From an uncultured Prevotellaceae bacterium (GTDB lineage Bacteria > Bacteroidota > Bacteroidia > Bacteroidales > Muribaculaceae), in the NCBI GenBank assembly GCA_946409635.1, contig CAMJXD010000007.1, positions 26,741 through 90,740 on the forward strand: a stretch of 64,000 bases of DNA, given 5' to 3'. A program made the translations under genes and the position numbers. The notes beneath the pieces were generated by a model. That model ran no database searches. It was not told the origin of the DNA and saw only the letters and a program-made list of their open reading frames with translations. Shown one piece after another: positions 1 through 8,136 of this stretch (positions within the stretch are counted from its first letter, which is position 1; every line of letters begins with the position of its first letter).

Positions 1-824
1 AATGAGGATGGAGACATACTGTAGACAATATTGCGAAGCCTTGCTGCTTCCTGCCTGGGATGAGCCGCATCGAGAGTCGTCCAAGATATGGGATCGCCCA
101 CTATAGCGCGTAGTGAGGCTCCGCTCTGCTTGAGCATCTCCCGCGGCAGGAAGATGAGTTCGATGTTGAACTTGATGCCCAATCGCTTGCGCCACTTGGC
201 AAAGCGGTAGAAGAACATGGAGTTGCGGGCATCGAAGTAGACGGGGACAATGTCTCGCCTGGAGTTGACAGCCTGGATGACGGCGGCCTTGTGCCAAGGC
301 AGGTCGGCGATGACACCATCGGGCTGCATGCGCGAGCACAATCCAGCGGGGAAGGTGATAAACTGGTTGTCGCTCATCAGGGCCTGTTCAATCATAGTGG
401 CTGTGTCTCGGGACTGGCTGCCATACTTGTTGACAGGCAAGAAGACGTCGCGCAAGGGCTCCACAGCCATGAGCAGGTCGTTGACCAGAAACTTGATGTT
501 GTGATTGTAGCGGTTGCCCAGCAAGGATATCAGCGCCAGGCCATCGAGCCCGCCCAGGGGATGGTTGGACACGAACATGAAGCGCCCTTGAGGGAGCTTA
601 TCGAGTCCCGACTGATTGACGGTGATGTTCATTTCCTGAAGGGCCACTGTAGCGGCATCGACGCTGCTCTTGCCGTTCATCTTGGCCAGAATGCGATTGA
701 GGTCATCCTGACAGATGATGCGCTCGAGCCAACGGATTGCCCACCGCGGGATATAGCGATAGTGTCTGGGCAGCCGTGCCCTGAGCACCTTGTCGACATC
801 TATTTTCAGCGGTTGTTGGCTCAT
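1..824 (-). CDS. PlsC-type lysophospholipid/glycine-lipid O-acyltransferase (3' end cut by window)
   Basis: The reading frame starts at ATG 822-824 and is still open at base 1, so 274 codons are visible. The acyltransferase block NHPLGGLDG carries the H-x4-D catalytic motif at about residues 90-98, followed by a FPAG-type substrate motif (ITFPAGLCSR). This places it in the PlsC/LPLAT superfamily, in the Bacteroidetes branch often labelled putative hemolysin. GlsA of Bacteroides, the O-acyltransferase of glycine lipid synthesis, belongs to this branch and is normally next to an N-acyltransferase (GlsB). That partner would lie left of the window and cannot be seen. Assignment to the superfamily is firm; the glycine-lipid role is inferred from family resemblance. 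A minus-strand promoter match lies at 854-861. Confidence 0.8.
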   Translation of the reverse strand, partial: MSQQPLKIDVDKVLRARLPRHYRYIPRWAIRWLERIICQDDLNRILAKMNGKSSVDAATVALQEMNITVNQSGLDKLPQGRFMFVSNHPLGGLDGLALISLLGNRYNHNIKFLVNDLLMAVEPLRDVFLPVNKYGSQSRDTATMIEQALMSDNQFITFPAGLCSRMQPDGVIADLPWHKAAVIQAVNSRRDIVPVYFDARNSMFFYRFAKWRKRLGIKFNIELIFLPREMLKQSGASLRAIVGDPISWTTLDAAHPRQEAARLRNIVYSMSPSS

Positions 825-853
825 TGACGTGCATTGTTGATGGAAACAAGATA

Positions 854-861
854 CAAAGTTA
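854..861 (-). promoter_or_regulatory. Bacteroidetes -7 element for the acyltransferase
   Basis: Read on the minus strand this is TAACTTTG, matching TAnnTTTG, 30 bases before the ATG at 824. No convincing -33 TTTG was found at the expected spacing. Confidence 0.5.
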
Positions 862-899
862 GGTATTTTGGTCGAAAATGAAAAGCTACATGAAAAAAA

Positions 900-931
900 T
901 TTGCCCAACACGTCCAAAAGTTCTACTTTTG
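900..931 (+). promoter_or_regulatory. Promoter of the membrane protein gene at 970
   Basis: TTTG at 900-903, a 20-base spacer, then TACTTTTG at 924-931. This is a full match to the Bacteroidetes primary sigma consensus, 39 bases before the ATG at 970. Confidence 0.7.
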
Positions 932-969
932 CGGCACAAAAACACCTCGATAACCCTTAACTAACTTGC

Positions 970-2445
970 ATGAGAAAAGGACTTACCATGCCCCGATTGT
1001 TGCTACTGCTAGCCGCCACCATTGCCCTGGCGGCGCTGGCGCTTGTGGCCGTGGGCGACTTTGGTCTGGCCGACGGACTGCGCATCACGGCGGCCTATCT
1101 GGTGGCTTATCTCGTGCCGATGGTCATCCTGAACAAGTCGCGCGGGTGCAGCACCGCCGGCCATGCCGTGCTGCTGGCCGTGATGATCCTGCTGGTCTGT
1201 GTGTCGTATGAGAGCCTGTTGAAATGGACTGCCCTCGACGGCTACTCGCTTGAGCGTCCCAACTTGCTGAACGATTCCCGCAACTATTACAAGTGGGCCC
1301 TGTACCGATATGACGGCAGCGTGGAACCCACGCATGCGGTTTTTCCTGGTTTCCCGTTGATGCTGCTAGCGTTGTGGAAGGTGTTGGGGCTGAGTGTGGT
1401 ATGGCCTCAGGCCATGAACATGATGTTCACGATGACCACGGTGGTGCTTGCCGGGCAGATTACGCGACGCGTGCTTGCCGGCCGCGTGGCCGCCCAACCG
1501 ACCACGCTCGTCACCGGAGGCATGGCGTTGATGCTGTTGCTTCCCTATTTCCTCATGTCAGGTGTCGGCATCCTGAAGGAAGCTCCGACCTCGGTTGCTG
1601 TGGCCATGGCCGGCTACTCGTTGTCGTCGATGGTGGCGCGTGACGAGGACCGGCACCACCTGTGGTGGGACCTGATGGTGCTGGTGCTGGCCTGTGCCCT
1701 GCTCACGCTGGTGAGAACCACGTTCCTGTATACCATCGCCGTGGGAGTTGTGGTAATGACCACGGCTCACCCTCGCCGCGACTGGGCCGTGTCGCTGGGC
1801 ATGCTGGCCTTGATTGCATTGTGCCTGGTGATAGGCAACAGCCTGGCGGCGTACTCCTTTGACCGTCATAGCGAAATATTGAGCGGCGGCTGGAATATGC
1901 AGCGCCAATTTAACGGCAGCAGCATCTATAAAGGGCTCATCGGCTTCTATTTCCTGTATTCACCCTGGCACAAGCTCCTGTTGTTGCCGGTGACCATGTC
2001 AATCCAGTTCCTGCTGCCGTTGCCCTGGGCCAATGGCGTTGAAGCTCCGCTGATGCTGTCGTCGATTTCCAGGATGACCTATTGCTGGTATCTGTTTGGC
2101 GGTACGGCACTGTTCTACTATGTGGTGATGAGCTGGCGCCGTCGCGAGAGCCTGGGCGTGTGGGCGTGGTGGCCCGCGTTGATCTATGCTGCCCTGGCCT
2201 ATGTCATGGCCGGCTCGATGGCCCGTTACCTGCTGCCGTTTGAGCCGTTGATGGTTCCAATCGTGATGTATGTGCTCTACCGGCTATATGAGGGTCACTG
2301 GCGTCGCGCTTATGGCATGTGGATGCTCTCGCTGGTCGTCGTGGTGGGCATAGGGCTAGCCTTGGCCCTGGAGTTGCAGCAAGAGACATTTTCCACGATG
2401 TTTCACACCCAATCGTTACTGAAGTGGCTGATCAAGATGCTCTAG
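970..2445 (+). CDS. Polytopic membrane protein, GT-C glycosyltransferase-like
   Basis: This 491-residue protein is mostly hydrophobic, with roughly eleven predicted membrane segments. After the first three segments comes a soluble loop with acidic and aromatic residues (LNDSRNYYKWALYRYDGS, about residues 99-116), followed by a PGFPLMLLALWKVLG segment. This resembles the first periplasmic loop of GT-C (dolichyl-phosphate-mannose-type) transferases. No specific family motif is clear, so the function is unassigned; a role in envelope glycan synthesis is inference. A later start at 997 (MPRLLLLL) is possible and would leave a cleaner first membrane helix, but the promoter spacing suits 970. It is monocistronic, with the divergent acyltransferase upstream. 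Confidence 0.7.
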   Translation: MRKGLTMPRLLLLLAATIALAALALVAVGDFGLADGLRITAAYLVAYLVPMVILNKSRGCSTAGHAVLLAVMILLVCVSYESLLKWTALDGYSLERPNLLNDSRNYYKWALYRYDGSVEPTHAVFPGFPLMLLALWKVLGLSVVWPQAMNMMFTMTTVVLAGQITRRVLAGRVAAQPTTLVTGGMALMLLLPYFLMSGVGILKEAPTSVAVAMAGYSLSSMVARDEDRHHLWWDLMVLVLACALLTLVRTTFLYTIAVGVVVMTTAHPRRDWAVSLGMLALIALCLVIGNSLAAYSFDRHSEILSGGWNMQRQFNGSSIYKGLIGFYFLYSPWHKLLLLPVTMSIQFLLPLPWANGVEAPLMLSSISRMTYCWYLFGGTALFYYVVMSWRRRESLGVWAWWPALIYAALAYVMAGSMARYLLPFEPLMVPIVMYVLYRLYEGHWRRAYGMWMLSLVVVVGIGLALALELQQETFSTMFHTQSLLKWLIKML

Positions 2446-2772
2446 GTGACTTCTATAAATTACCGAAATGTTTTTATTCTACATTGACTGTATTTTGGAT
2501 AAACTTGGCGGCATCTCAGCAAAGCTCAAGCGAGCTTGGTTTTGCATTCGATTTGCTCAAGTTTTGTTTCTTTTTGGCTCAAGCCGAGCGAATGCCATTT
2601 AGCTTATCAAGCGAGATTCACTGAGGAAAGTTATCATTGGTCGTGCAAAACGGGCCATTGGTCGTCGTGGAGTGGGGGCCTCATCGTTTTTGGCAGTGGA
2701 GGGCTTAAACTTAGAAGAGGGCCTGCGGTCTAAGAGTCAAGAAACAGATAACCACTCTAAAACTTGACGACA
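2446..2772 (+). other. Non-coding gap with a short inverted-repeat element
   Basis: No credible gene is present. Around 2505-2580 the sequence has small nested dyads, including AGCTC-AAGC-GAGCT near 2522-2535 and a GCAAA...TTTTGC outer pair, then a second GGCTCAAGCCGAGC stretch at about 2576-2589. This looks like a dispersed intergenic repeat rather than a regulatory region, but copy number cannot be judged from one window. Confidence 0.4.
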
Positions 2773-3450
2773 ATGAAAAAGACTCTACTTCTATCCCTGC
2801 TGTGCATGGTGCTCGCGTTGCCCGCCATGTCCCAACCAGGCTACCACTATGGCGGCCGGCCCCGAGTGCAGACGATAGGCCGTCACGGGAACGAATATGT
2901 GGCTTGGCACCGTTACTACTTCGGGCTGCGGCTGGGCTTGAATGCTTCTCACGTGACCAGTGACAGCCCTGTGCTGGACGGCAGTAGCTTCAAGAGCGGC
3001 CTGAACATAGGCGTGGCTGCCGGCACTCAACTGACTTACCGCGCACCCTTGTTCCTTGAGACCGGCCTGTATTATACCCAGAAGGGCGGCAAGAGCGGGT
3101 CGGGCCACGACAAGTTTACCTACGACCTGAACTACCTGGAGATCCCGCTGCTGATCAAGTACAAGCACTTTGTGGGCAACCAGACGAGTATCCAGCCCTA
3201 TGCAGGCGGTTACCTGGCCGTGGGAACCGACGGCAACATCAAGAACTACGGAACGCGGACGGCATTCAGCTCCTATGACAACGGCTATTTCAACCGCTTT
3301 GACGGCGGCCTGAAGGTGGGCTGCGGCGTGGGGTTCAACATGCTCTATCTAGATGCCAGCTATGACATCGGCCTGGCCAACATCGGTCAAGATAACTTTG
3401 ACAACACGCACAACGGCTGCTTCACGATAAACGTAGGTGTGAATTTTTAA
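2773..3450 (+). CDS. PorT-family outer membrane beta-barrel protein
   Basis: The start is taken at ATG 2773 because it opens directly into a signal peptide (MKKTLLLSLLCMVLALPAMS, cleavage near residue 20); an in-frame TTG nine bases upstream is less likely. The mature part, about 205 residues, alternates hydrophobic and polar residues in beta strands (YFGLRLGLNAS, LFLETGLYYTQKGG, YLEIPLLIKYKH) and ends in the aromatic residue F, as expected for BAM-dependent barrels. The LEIPLLIKY segment is typical of the PorT/OMP_b-brl_2 family of Bacteroidetes. The cargo or partner is unknown. No close operon partner is present. Confidence 0.8.
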   Translation: MKKTLLLSLLCMVLALPAMSQPGYHYGGRPRVQTIGRHGNEYVAWHRYYFGLRLGLNASHVTSDSPVLDGSSFKSGLNIGVAAGTQLTYRAPLFLETGLYYTQKGGKSGSGHDKFTYDLNYLEIPLLIKYKHFVGNQTSIQPYAGGYLAVGTDGNIKNYGTRTAFSSYDNGYFNRFDGGLKVGCGVGFNMLYLDASYDIGLANIGQDNFDNTHNGCFTINVGVNF

Positions 3451-3546
3451 AAAACGACGTAACTTCCGGGTGGCGCGCGCCACTTCATCACACCGGCGGC
3501 GCGCGCATTTTACTAGAATCGGAGTAGCGAAATCCATTTTTTTAAT

Positions 3547-3554
3547 TACTTTTG
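3547..3554 (+). promoter_or_regulatory. -7 element for the lipoprotein gene
   Basis: TACTTTTG matches TAnnTTTG, 35 bases upstream of ATG 3589. The -33 box is not recognisable. Confidence 0.5.
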
Positions 3555-3588
3555 CAATAGATATTAACCATTTAAACTATCAAGCGCT

Positions 3589-4116
3589 ATGAAAAAGATA
3601 TACAACATGCTGCTGTTGGCAGTGCTGACGATGACGATGTTCTCGTGCAGCGAATGGGATTCGCCCTACTATGTTGACGACATCGTGGGAAGCTGGGTCT
3701 CCTATTACGGCCACGACGGAAGAGGAGATTATGATATCCTGGGTTATGATCAGGTGTGGTATGACTTCTACAGCAACTACACCGGACGGTATACCTACTA
3801 CTCGTATTACGGCATGCGCTATCTCAACTTTGACTGGGACACCTATGGCGATCGCCTGATTATCTACTACGAAGACGGCACAAGGGAGTACCTGTATTAC
3901 GGCTATGACCGCAACGGTGACCTGATACTTGCTACCGACAGCCGCTTCTACCAGTACACGGCTTATCGACCTGCCGGTTACTACTATGACAAGGCCAAGG
4001 ACCAGCCCAACGGCTTGCTGGACAAGGCCCCTGCCAAGGTAGAGACCGAGGCCGCCATGGCGCCTGAGGGCCCCCGTGCCACTAAGGCTCGAGACGCGCT
4101 CAAGAGTAAGGAGTAG
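3589..4116 (+). CDS. Tyrosine-rich lipoprotein of unknown function
   Basis: This 175-residue protein has a lipoprotein signal peptide ending in the lipobox MFSC (Cys20). The mature region is unusually rich in Tyr, Asp and Gly in short aromatic strands (VWYDFYSNYTGRYTYYSYY), which resemble the strand pattern of small lipocalin-like lipoproteins in Bacteroidetes ('IVGSWVSYY...' opening). The last 40 residues are Lys/Ala/Glu-rich and probably disordered. No enzymatic motif is seen. It has its own promoter and stands alone between a barrel gene and the convergent tatD. Export and lipidation are well supported; the function is unknown. Confidence 0.75.
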   Translation: MKKIYNMLLLAVLTMTMFSCSEWDSPYYVDDIVGSWVSYYGHDGRGDYDILGYDQVWYDFYSNYTGRYTYYSYYGMRYLNFDWDTYGDRLIIYYEDGTREYLYYGYDRNGDLILATDSRFYQYTAYRPAGYYYDKAKDQPNGLLDKAPAKVETEAAMAPEGPRATKARDALKSKE

Positions 4117-4136
4117 AATATCAGGAATCTCGAAGG

Positions 4137-4775
4137 TTAATAGGCTAACAGCCGCCGCGCATTGTCGGCGGCTGTTGTTGTTATGTCGTGGACCGATCGG
4201 CCCAGCGTTTGGGCGATACAGGAGGCGACCTCGAGGATAGTCACCTCGCTGTCGTCGGTCTCGATAAGGAGCCGGTCGGGTGGGGTGGCCATCAGGGCCG
4301 TCGGGTTGAAATACCGGCCGAAAGACAGGTAGCAGCCCTCGTCGATGAGCATGCGAGCCACCTGGGCATTGCCCCTCATGCCGTGGATGGCCAGTGGAAC
4401 ATCGGTTAGGCCCGCGCGACGTCGCACGTCGACAATGGGTCTTGCCGTCCTGACCATGTGCACCACCACGGGCTTGCCCAGGTCATGAGCCAGCTGCAGG
4501 TGGCGCAGATAGAGCTGTGCCTGGATGTCGAGGTCGGCGCCGCGCAGCGTGTCCATGCCCGTCTCGCCGATGGCCAGCACCTGGGGGTGGCTTGCATGCT
4601 GCTCCAGCGCTGTGAGGGCGGTCTCGCTGTCGTCGATAGTCAATGAATTCCACGGATGCAGGCCCAGTGAGTAGCAGCGGCCCGGTTGGGGGTCGAACTG
4701 TCGCGGGTCGACCGAGATGAGTGCGGCCGATGCGTCGAGGCGGTGGGTGTGGAAGTCGATGATGTGGATGGTCAT
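4137..4775 (-). CDS. tatD: TatD-family metal-dependent hydrolase
   Basis: The 212-residue protein shows TatD metal-binding motifs in order: DFHTHR near the N-terminus, GETGMD around residue 92, VVHMVR, IHGMRGN and the terminal ETDDS. The last Asp is the usual final metal ligand. It is shorter than the 260-residue enterobacterial TatD, as is common for the compact Bacteroidetes form. Family members act as metal-dependent 3'-5' exonucleases or phosphoesterases; the substrate here is unknown. It overlaps the yidD stop by four bases, closing an rnpA-yidD-tatD unit. A perfect 11-base dyad at 4147-4176 lies inside its last codons. Confidence 0.88.
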   Translation of the reverse strand: MTIHIIDFHTHRLDASAALISVDPRQFDPQPGRCYSLGLHPWNSLTIDDSETALTALEQHASHPQVLAIGETGMDTLRGADLDIQAQLYLRHLQLAHDLGKPVVVHMVRTARPIVDVRRRAGLTDVPLAIHGMRGNAQVARMLIDEGCYLSFGRYFNPTALMATPPDRLLIETDDSEVTILEVASCIAQTLGRSVHDITTTAADNARRLLAY

Positions 4776-5032
4776 GGCACGGGGTCATAGCCGCTGCCTC
4801 CCCAGGGGTTGCAGCGCAGGATACGCCAAATGGCCAAAGCGAGCCCCTTGAAGGGACCGTGCTTGCGGATGGCCTCGATGGCATACTGGCTGCATGTGGG
4901 CGTGAAGCGGCATGTGGGCGGCTTGAGGGGCGAGAGGAACTTTCGGTAGAATCGTATGGGCAGGATGAGCAGCCAGCCGATGAATCGGCCCACCTGGGTC
5001 ACGCCGTGCTTGATGTAGTCGATCCAGTTCAT
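4772..5032 (-). CDS. yidD: Membrane protein insertion efficiency factor YidD
   Basis: The 86-residue protein carries the complete family signature: an amphipathic N-terminal segment, [28 protein letters not shown] with its conserved Cys pair, [20 protein letters not shown] and the terminal GGSGYDPVP. YidD assists YidC-dependent insertion of inner membrane proteins. Here it overlaps rnpA upstream and tatD downstream by four bases each, so the three are translationally coupled. The rnpA-yidD linkage is the standard arrangement in many bacteria. Confidence 0.95.
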   Translation of the reverse strand: MNWIDYIKHGVTQVGRFIGWLLILPIRFYRKFLSPLKPPTCRFTPTCSQYAIEAIRKHGPFKGLALAIWRILRCNPWGGSGYDPVP

Positions 5033-5445
5033 GGTTGCTGAGTGTCGATAGAGGCGCCGGCCTGCTCGCTGACGGCGCGGGCAATGCGGTTGAGCAGCAG
5101 GGTCATTTTCTCGTTGATGACACTGTAGGGCGCGATGTTGCTATCAAGGTAGACAAAGGCGATGTCGACGCCGCAATCGTGCTGTAGCAGAGCCGGGAAG
5201 AGCAGCGAGCGGCGGTTCAGGCGGTAGGCTTCGCGAGTGCGTCGTCGCAGCAGCACGCGTCCCACGGCCTTGCGGATGCGCTTCTTGGGAATCGAGATGA
5301 GGAACTGCACCGGGTGGTCGCCCTGTGGCCTGATCCTGTAGGCCGCGCGCAGTGGAAACGCCATCAATGACTTGCCCTGGTCAAAGAGGCTGTTCACGGC
5401 CGTGCGGCTGCACAGTTTCTCGTCCTTATTTAGCTTGTAATCCAT
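5029..5445 (-). CDS. rnpA: Ribonuclease P protein component
   Basis: The 138-residue basic protein matches RnpA: a short N-terminus ([18 protein letters not shown]), a central strand [16 protein letters not shown] and the arginine-rich helix [15 protein letters not shown], which corresponds to the RNR motif that contacts the catalytic RNA. It helps RNase P mature tRNA 5' ends. The gene begins just after the hemD terminator (5465-5497), so it probably has its own promoter; a weak TAATTTCG lies at 5454-5461 on the minus strand. It overlaps yidD. The usual rpmH neighbour is not here. Confidence 0.93.
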   Translation of the reverse strand: MDYKLNKDEKLCSRTAVNSLFDQGKSLMAFPLRAAYRIRPQGDHPVQFLISIPKKRIRKAVGRVLLRRRTREAYRLNRRSLLFPALLQHDCGVDIAFVYLDSNIAPYSVINEKMTLLLNRIARAVSEQAGASIDTQQP

Positions 5446-5464
5446 TCAAGATGCGAAATTACAT

Positions 5465-5497
5465 AAAAAATGGGGCATGCACACACGTCATGCCCCA
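5465..5497 (-). terminator. Intrinsic terminator after hemD
   Basis: A perfect 9-base stem (TGGGGCATG / CATGCCCCA) encloses a 9-base loop. On the minus strand it is followed by six T (the A-run at 5465-5470). It separates hemD from rnpA. Confidence 0.85.
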
Positions 5498-5519
5498 TAA
5501 AATATCTCTTGAGGATAGA

Positions 5520-6581
5520 TTATTTCTTCTTGGCGGCCTTCTTGGCTGCGGCAGCCTTGGCCCTGCGGGTTGCAGCGGCCTTCTTGGCAGCAGCCGAGCG
5601 CTTGGCGAAGAGTTCCTCCTCGGTCAGGGGCTTGTTCTTGGCAGCGGCTTTGGCTTTGGCCCTGCGGGTTGCGGCGGCCTTCTTGGCAGCAGCCGAACGC
5701 TTGGCGAAGAGTTCCTCCTCGGTCAGAGGCTTGCTGGCCTTCTTCTTGCTGCTGGTGGTCGATGCCTTCTTCTTGTCGGCGGGCTGTTTCTTGTCGGCGG
5801 TGGCAGCCTGGCGAGCAGCCTTGCGTTCCTCTTTCTCCTCGTCGGCCTTGGCCTTCTTGAGGTAGTGCTCGATAGCGCTAGCCATCGAAGGCGTCTCGGG
5901 CGTGATGGTGATGTCTACCTTGAGCCCGGCACGGTCGGCGGCCTCGAGTGTCGTCTGTCCCATGGCGGCGATGACCACCTTGCGGTCGGCATAGTCAGGG
6001 AAGTTGGTGGTGTAGGACTTGATGCCTGCAGGGCTGAAGAACACGAGCATGTCGTAGTCGAACGTTTCGCCAGGCTTGAAGTCGTTGCTCACAGTGCGGT
6101 ACATGACAGCCTTGACATATTTCACCTTGTTGTTGTCGAGCACGACGGCCTTGTCGTTGTGGACGTCGCTGACGGGCATGAGATAGGTCTCCTTGTTGTG
6201 CTTGGCGATGATGGGGATGAGGTCCTCCATCAGTCCAGTCTCGCTATAGAAGATCTTGCGCTTGCGGTAGATGACATACTTCTGCAGATAATGGGCGATG
6301 GTCTCGCTCACGCAGAAATACTTCAAGGTGTCAGGTACATTGTAGCGCAATTCCTTGCACAGGCGGAAGAAATGGTCAATTGCGGTGCGTGCAGTCAGAA
6401 TAATGGCCGAATAGTCAGGCACATTGATTTTGGACTGACGGAATTCCTTGGACGTTAATCCTTCGACCTTGATAAAGGGCCTGAAAACAATCTCGACACC
6501 ATAATTTCTCTCCAGGTTGAAATAAGGTGACTTCTCAGAAGTTGGTCTCGGTTGTGAGACCAGAATCTTTTTAATCCTCAT
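5520..6581 (-). CDS. hemD: Uroporphyrinogen-III synthase family protein with Lys/Ala-rich repeat tail
   Basis: Residues 1 to about 242 match the HemD two-domain fold as seen in Bacteroidetes (ILTARTAIDHFF, FFSPAGIKSYTTNFPDY, IAAMGQTTLEAADRAGLKVDI). HemD closes hydroxymethylbilane to uroporphyrinogen III. Residues 243-353 form an extra tail, very rich in Lys and Ala, that contains two near-identical 33-residue units (285-317 and 318-353), each opening PLTEEELFAKRSAAAKKAAA. The tail resembles bacterial histone H1-like or AlgP-like DNA-binding tails. The gene is 10 bases downstream of the DUF4271 gene and followed by a strong terminator. The HemD fold is clear; whether it makes tetrapyrrole is uncertain, because no other heme gene is in the window. 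Confidence 0.85.
   Translation of the reverse strand: MRIKKILVSQPRPTSEKSPYFNLERNYGVEIVFRPFIKVEGLTSKEFRQSKINVPDYSAIILTARTAIDHFFRLCKELRYNVPDTLKYFCVSETIAHYLQKYVIYRKRKIFYSETGLMEDLIPIIAKHNKETYLMPVSDVHNDKAVVLDNNKVKYVKAVMYRTVSNDFKPGETFDYDMLVFFSPAGIKSYTTNFPDYADRKVVIAAMGQTTLEAADRAGLKVDITITPETPSMASAIEHYLKKAKADEEKEERKAARQAATADKKQPADKKKASTTSSKKKASKPLTEEELFAKRSAAAKKAAATRRAKAKAAAKNKPLTEEELFAKRSAAAKKAAATRRAKAAAAKKAAKKK
5523..5729 (-). repeat. In-frame tandem repeat encoding the HemD tail
   Basis: Two consecutive units of about 99 and 108 bases (5631-5729 and 5523-5630) encode near-identical segments beginning PLTEEELFAKRSAAAKK. Nucleotide identity is very high, suggesting recent duplication and scope for copy-number change. 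Confidence 0.85.
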
Positions 6582-6590
6582 GTAGGTTCA

Positions 6591-7448
6591 TTAATGATTG
6601 TAAATACCACTAGTCCAATATGTTACACCCGTCATAAAGACAAGTGGCACAATTTCGACGGCGCAAAGGTACAAAATAAAATAGATAATCGATGACAAAT
6701 TGCCATAAAAAATTCTAAAACCCTTATATATAAAGATAAGTCGCGCGAGCAGATAGAGACCCGCAGCGACGGACAATAGCAATTTGCCAGCCGAGGGATA
6801 GAGCATCAACAGGAACAGCACAGGCAGCAGTAGCAATCCCAGGAACGCTTGTGACGACTTGAAGCCATCGAGCCACAGCTTGCTGCCCAGAGCGTCGGTG
6901 AAGGTGTAGCCCAGCACCTTGTAAACCAGCCACTGGGCCAGATAGAAACCGACGGCCAGCCCACAGTAGATGGCGATGTGGGGAAAGACGTTGCCCTCCA
7001 GAAACGGACTCAGCGGCGGGCACAGCAACCTGATGGCGTAGTAGATGAAGAAGCCCTCGACGATGCAGGTGTTGGCGATGAGTGCCGAGAGGATGCTCGT
7101 CTCGTTGACCGTGTGGTCCTCAAAGAGGTTCTCGCGACGGCGGGTCGAGAACATGTAGTGGAAGAAGTTCTCGATGTACTTGTAGCCCGAGTGGTAGCAG
7201 AGGGCGACGGCCAGCAGCCCTGCCAGCAGCAGAATCATCGACGGCGTGTCGTGCATGGGCGACCGCGCGAACTGCTGTGCCGGAGCTCCGGCCGGCTCCT
7301 GGATGACAGGCAGCGTGTTGATGCTGCCCAGCACCGAATCGCCCGGCTGGCTTGTCGGGAAACCGTCGAGCCACTGCGGGGCATAGGACTGCTCGGCGGC
7401 TTGGGCTGCCGCCTGCAGGGTGTCGGCTGGATGGGTGTTGACGGGCAT
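6591..7448 (-). CDS. DUF4271 domain membrane protein
   Basis: The 285-residue protein has a soluble proline-rich N-terminus of about 80 residues followed by seven or so membrane segments. The sequence around SGYKYIENFFHYMFSTRRRENLFEDHTVNE and the terminal KIFYGNLSSIIYFILYLCAVEIVPLVF pattern match DUF4271, a Bacteroidetes family regularly encoded directly upstream of hemD. The function is unknown. Here it sits 8 bases after the LOG-family gene and 10 bases before hemD, so all three are likely one transcript. Confidence 0.85.
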   Translation of the reverse strand: MPVNTHPADTLQAAAQAAEQSYAPQWLDGFPTSQPGDSVLGSINTLPVIQEPAGAPAQQFARSPMHDTPSMILLLAGLLAVALCYHSGYKYIENFFHYMFSTRRRENLFEDHTVNETSILSALIANTCIVEGFFIYYAIRLLCPPLSPFLEGNVFPHIAIYCGLAVGFYLAQWLVYKVLGYTFTDALGSKLWLDGFKSSQAFLGLLLLPVLFLLMLYPSAGKLLLSVAAGLYLLARLIFIYKGFRIFYGNLSSIIYFILYLCAVEIVPLVFMTGVTYWTSGIYNH

Positions 7449-7456
7449 GACGGCAA

Positions 7457-8038
7457 TCAGTATTTTGACTCAAAAACCACGGGCTGGCTGCTGGCGAGCA
7501 GCGAGATGGCCTGCTCGGGCGTGTCGGCGACTTGCCATAACTGGCTGTGGGACTGCTTCATGAATCCCTCGCCGATGGCATGGCTAAGCAGGGCGAGCAA
7601 CTGGTCGTAGTAGCCCATCGAGTTGAGGATGATGACGGGGTAGGAGACAAGTCCCAGCTGTCGCCAGGTGAGCGTCTCGAGCAGCTCTTCCATCGTTCCC
7701 ACGCCGCCTGGCAGAGCGATGACGGCATCGGCCATGTCGCTCATCATGTGCTTGCGCTGGTGCATGTCGGCTGTGACGACGACATCGTCGAGGCGGTCGT
7801 AACACCACCCGTTATCGACCATGAACTTGGGAATCACGCCAGTGACGTGGCCGCCGGCGTCTAGCGCACCGTCGGTCACGGCTCCCATGAGTCCCACGGC
7901 CCCGCCGCCGTTGACGCATCGCCAGCCGCCCTGGGCCAGCAGCCGGCCCAGCTCGCGGGCATCGTCAAGATAACGCTGGTGGATGTTGGCGCTGGAGGCG
8001 CAGAATACACACACATTTCCTCTCTTGTCTCGTTTCAT
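7457..8038 (-). CDS. LOG-family nucleoside 5'-monophosphate phosphoribohydrolase
   Basis: The start is set at ATG 8036-8038 (MKRDKRGNVCVFCASS), giving 193 residues. Upstream in-frame sequence is non-coding and contains the promoter. The Rossmann-like fold has VCVFCASSANI at the N-terminus, GGGAVGLMGAV and the diagnostic ALPGGVGTMEELLE motif (PGGxGTxxE). Family members cleave ribose 5-phosphate from AMP-type nucleotides and are annotated as TIGR00730/LOG proteins. It is the first gene of the LOG-DUF4271-hemD unit. Confidence 0.92.
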   Translation of the reverse strand: MKRDKRGNVCVFCASSANIHQRYLDDARELGRLLAQGGWRCVNGGGAVGLMGAVTDGALDAGGHVTGVIPKFMVDNGWCYDRLDDVVVTADMHQRKHMMSDMADAVIALPGGVGTMEELLETLTWRQLGLVSYPVIILNSMGYYDQLLALLSHAIGEGFMKQSHSQLWQVADTPEQAISLLASSQPVVFESKY

Positions 8039-8043
8039 GGCTG

Positions 8044-8051
8044 CAAAGGTA
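8044..8051 (-). promoter_or_regulatory. -7 element of the LOG-DUF4271-hemD operon
   Basis: On the minus strand this reads TACCTTTG, a perfect TAnnTTTG followed by C. It lies only 6 bases before the ATG at 8038, so the leader would be very short unless a second promoter exists. Confidence 0.5.
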
Positions 8052-8136
8052 GTATTTTTAGTTCTAAGATTCCATCGCCAGGGGGCTAAGATTTTTTTCG
8101 GACGACAATTGAATCGTCCTGGACGCTGGCTACCGA

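Noticed and set aside
291..827. Plus-strand open frame of 178 codons
   Set aside because: It is antisense to the acyltransferase, whose minus-strand frame has the H-x4-D motif; the plus frame has no recognisable motif.
4147..4176. Perfect 11-base dyad as a terminator between convergent genes
   Set aside because: It lies inside the tatD coding region in GCC/GCN-rich codons and has no T-run, so chance is a fair explanation; noted only with tatD.
5352..6458. Plus-strand frame of 368 codons across rnpA and hemD
   Set aside because: It reads the complement of the Lys/Ala repeats as Leu/Gly-rich sequence; HemD on the minus strand explains the region.
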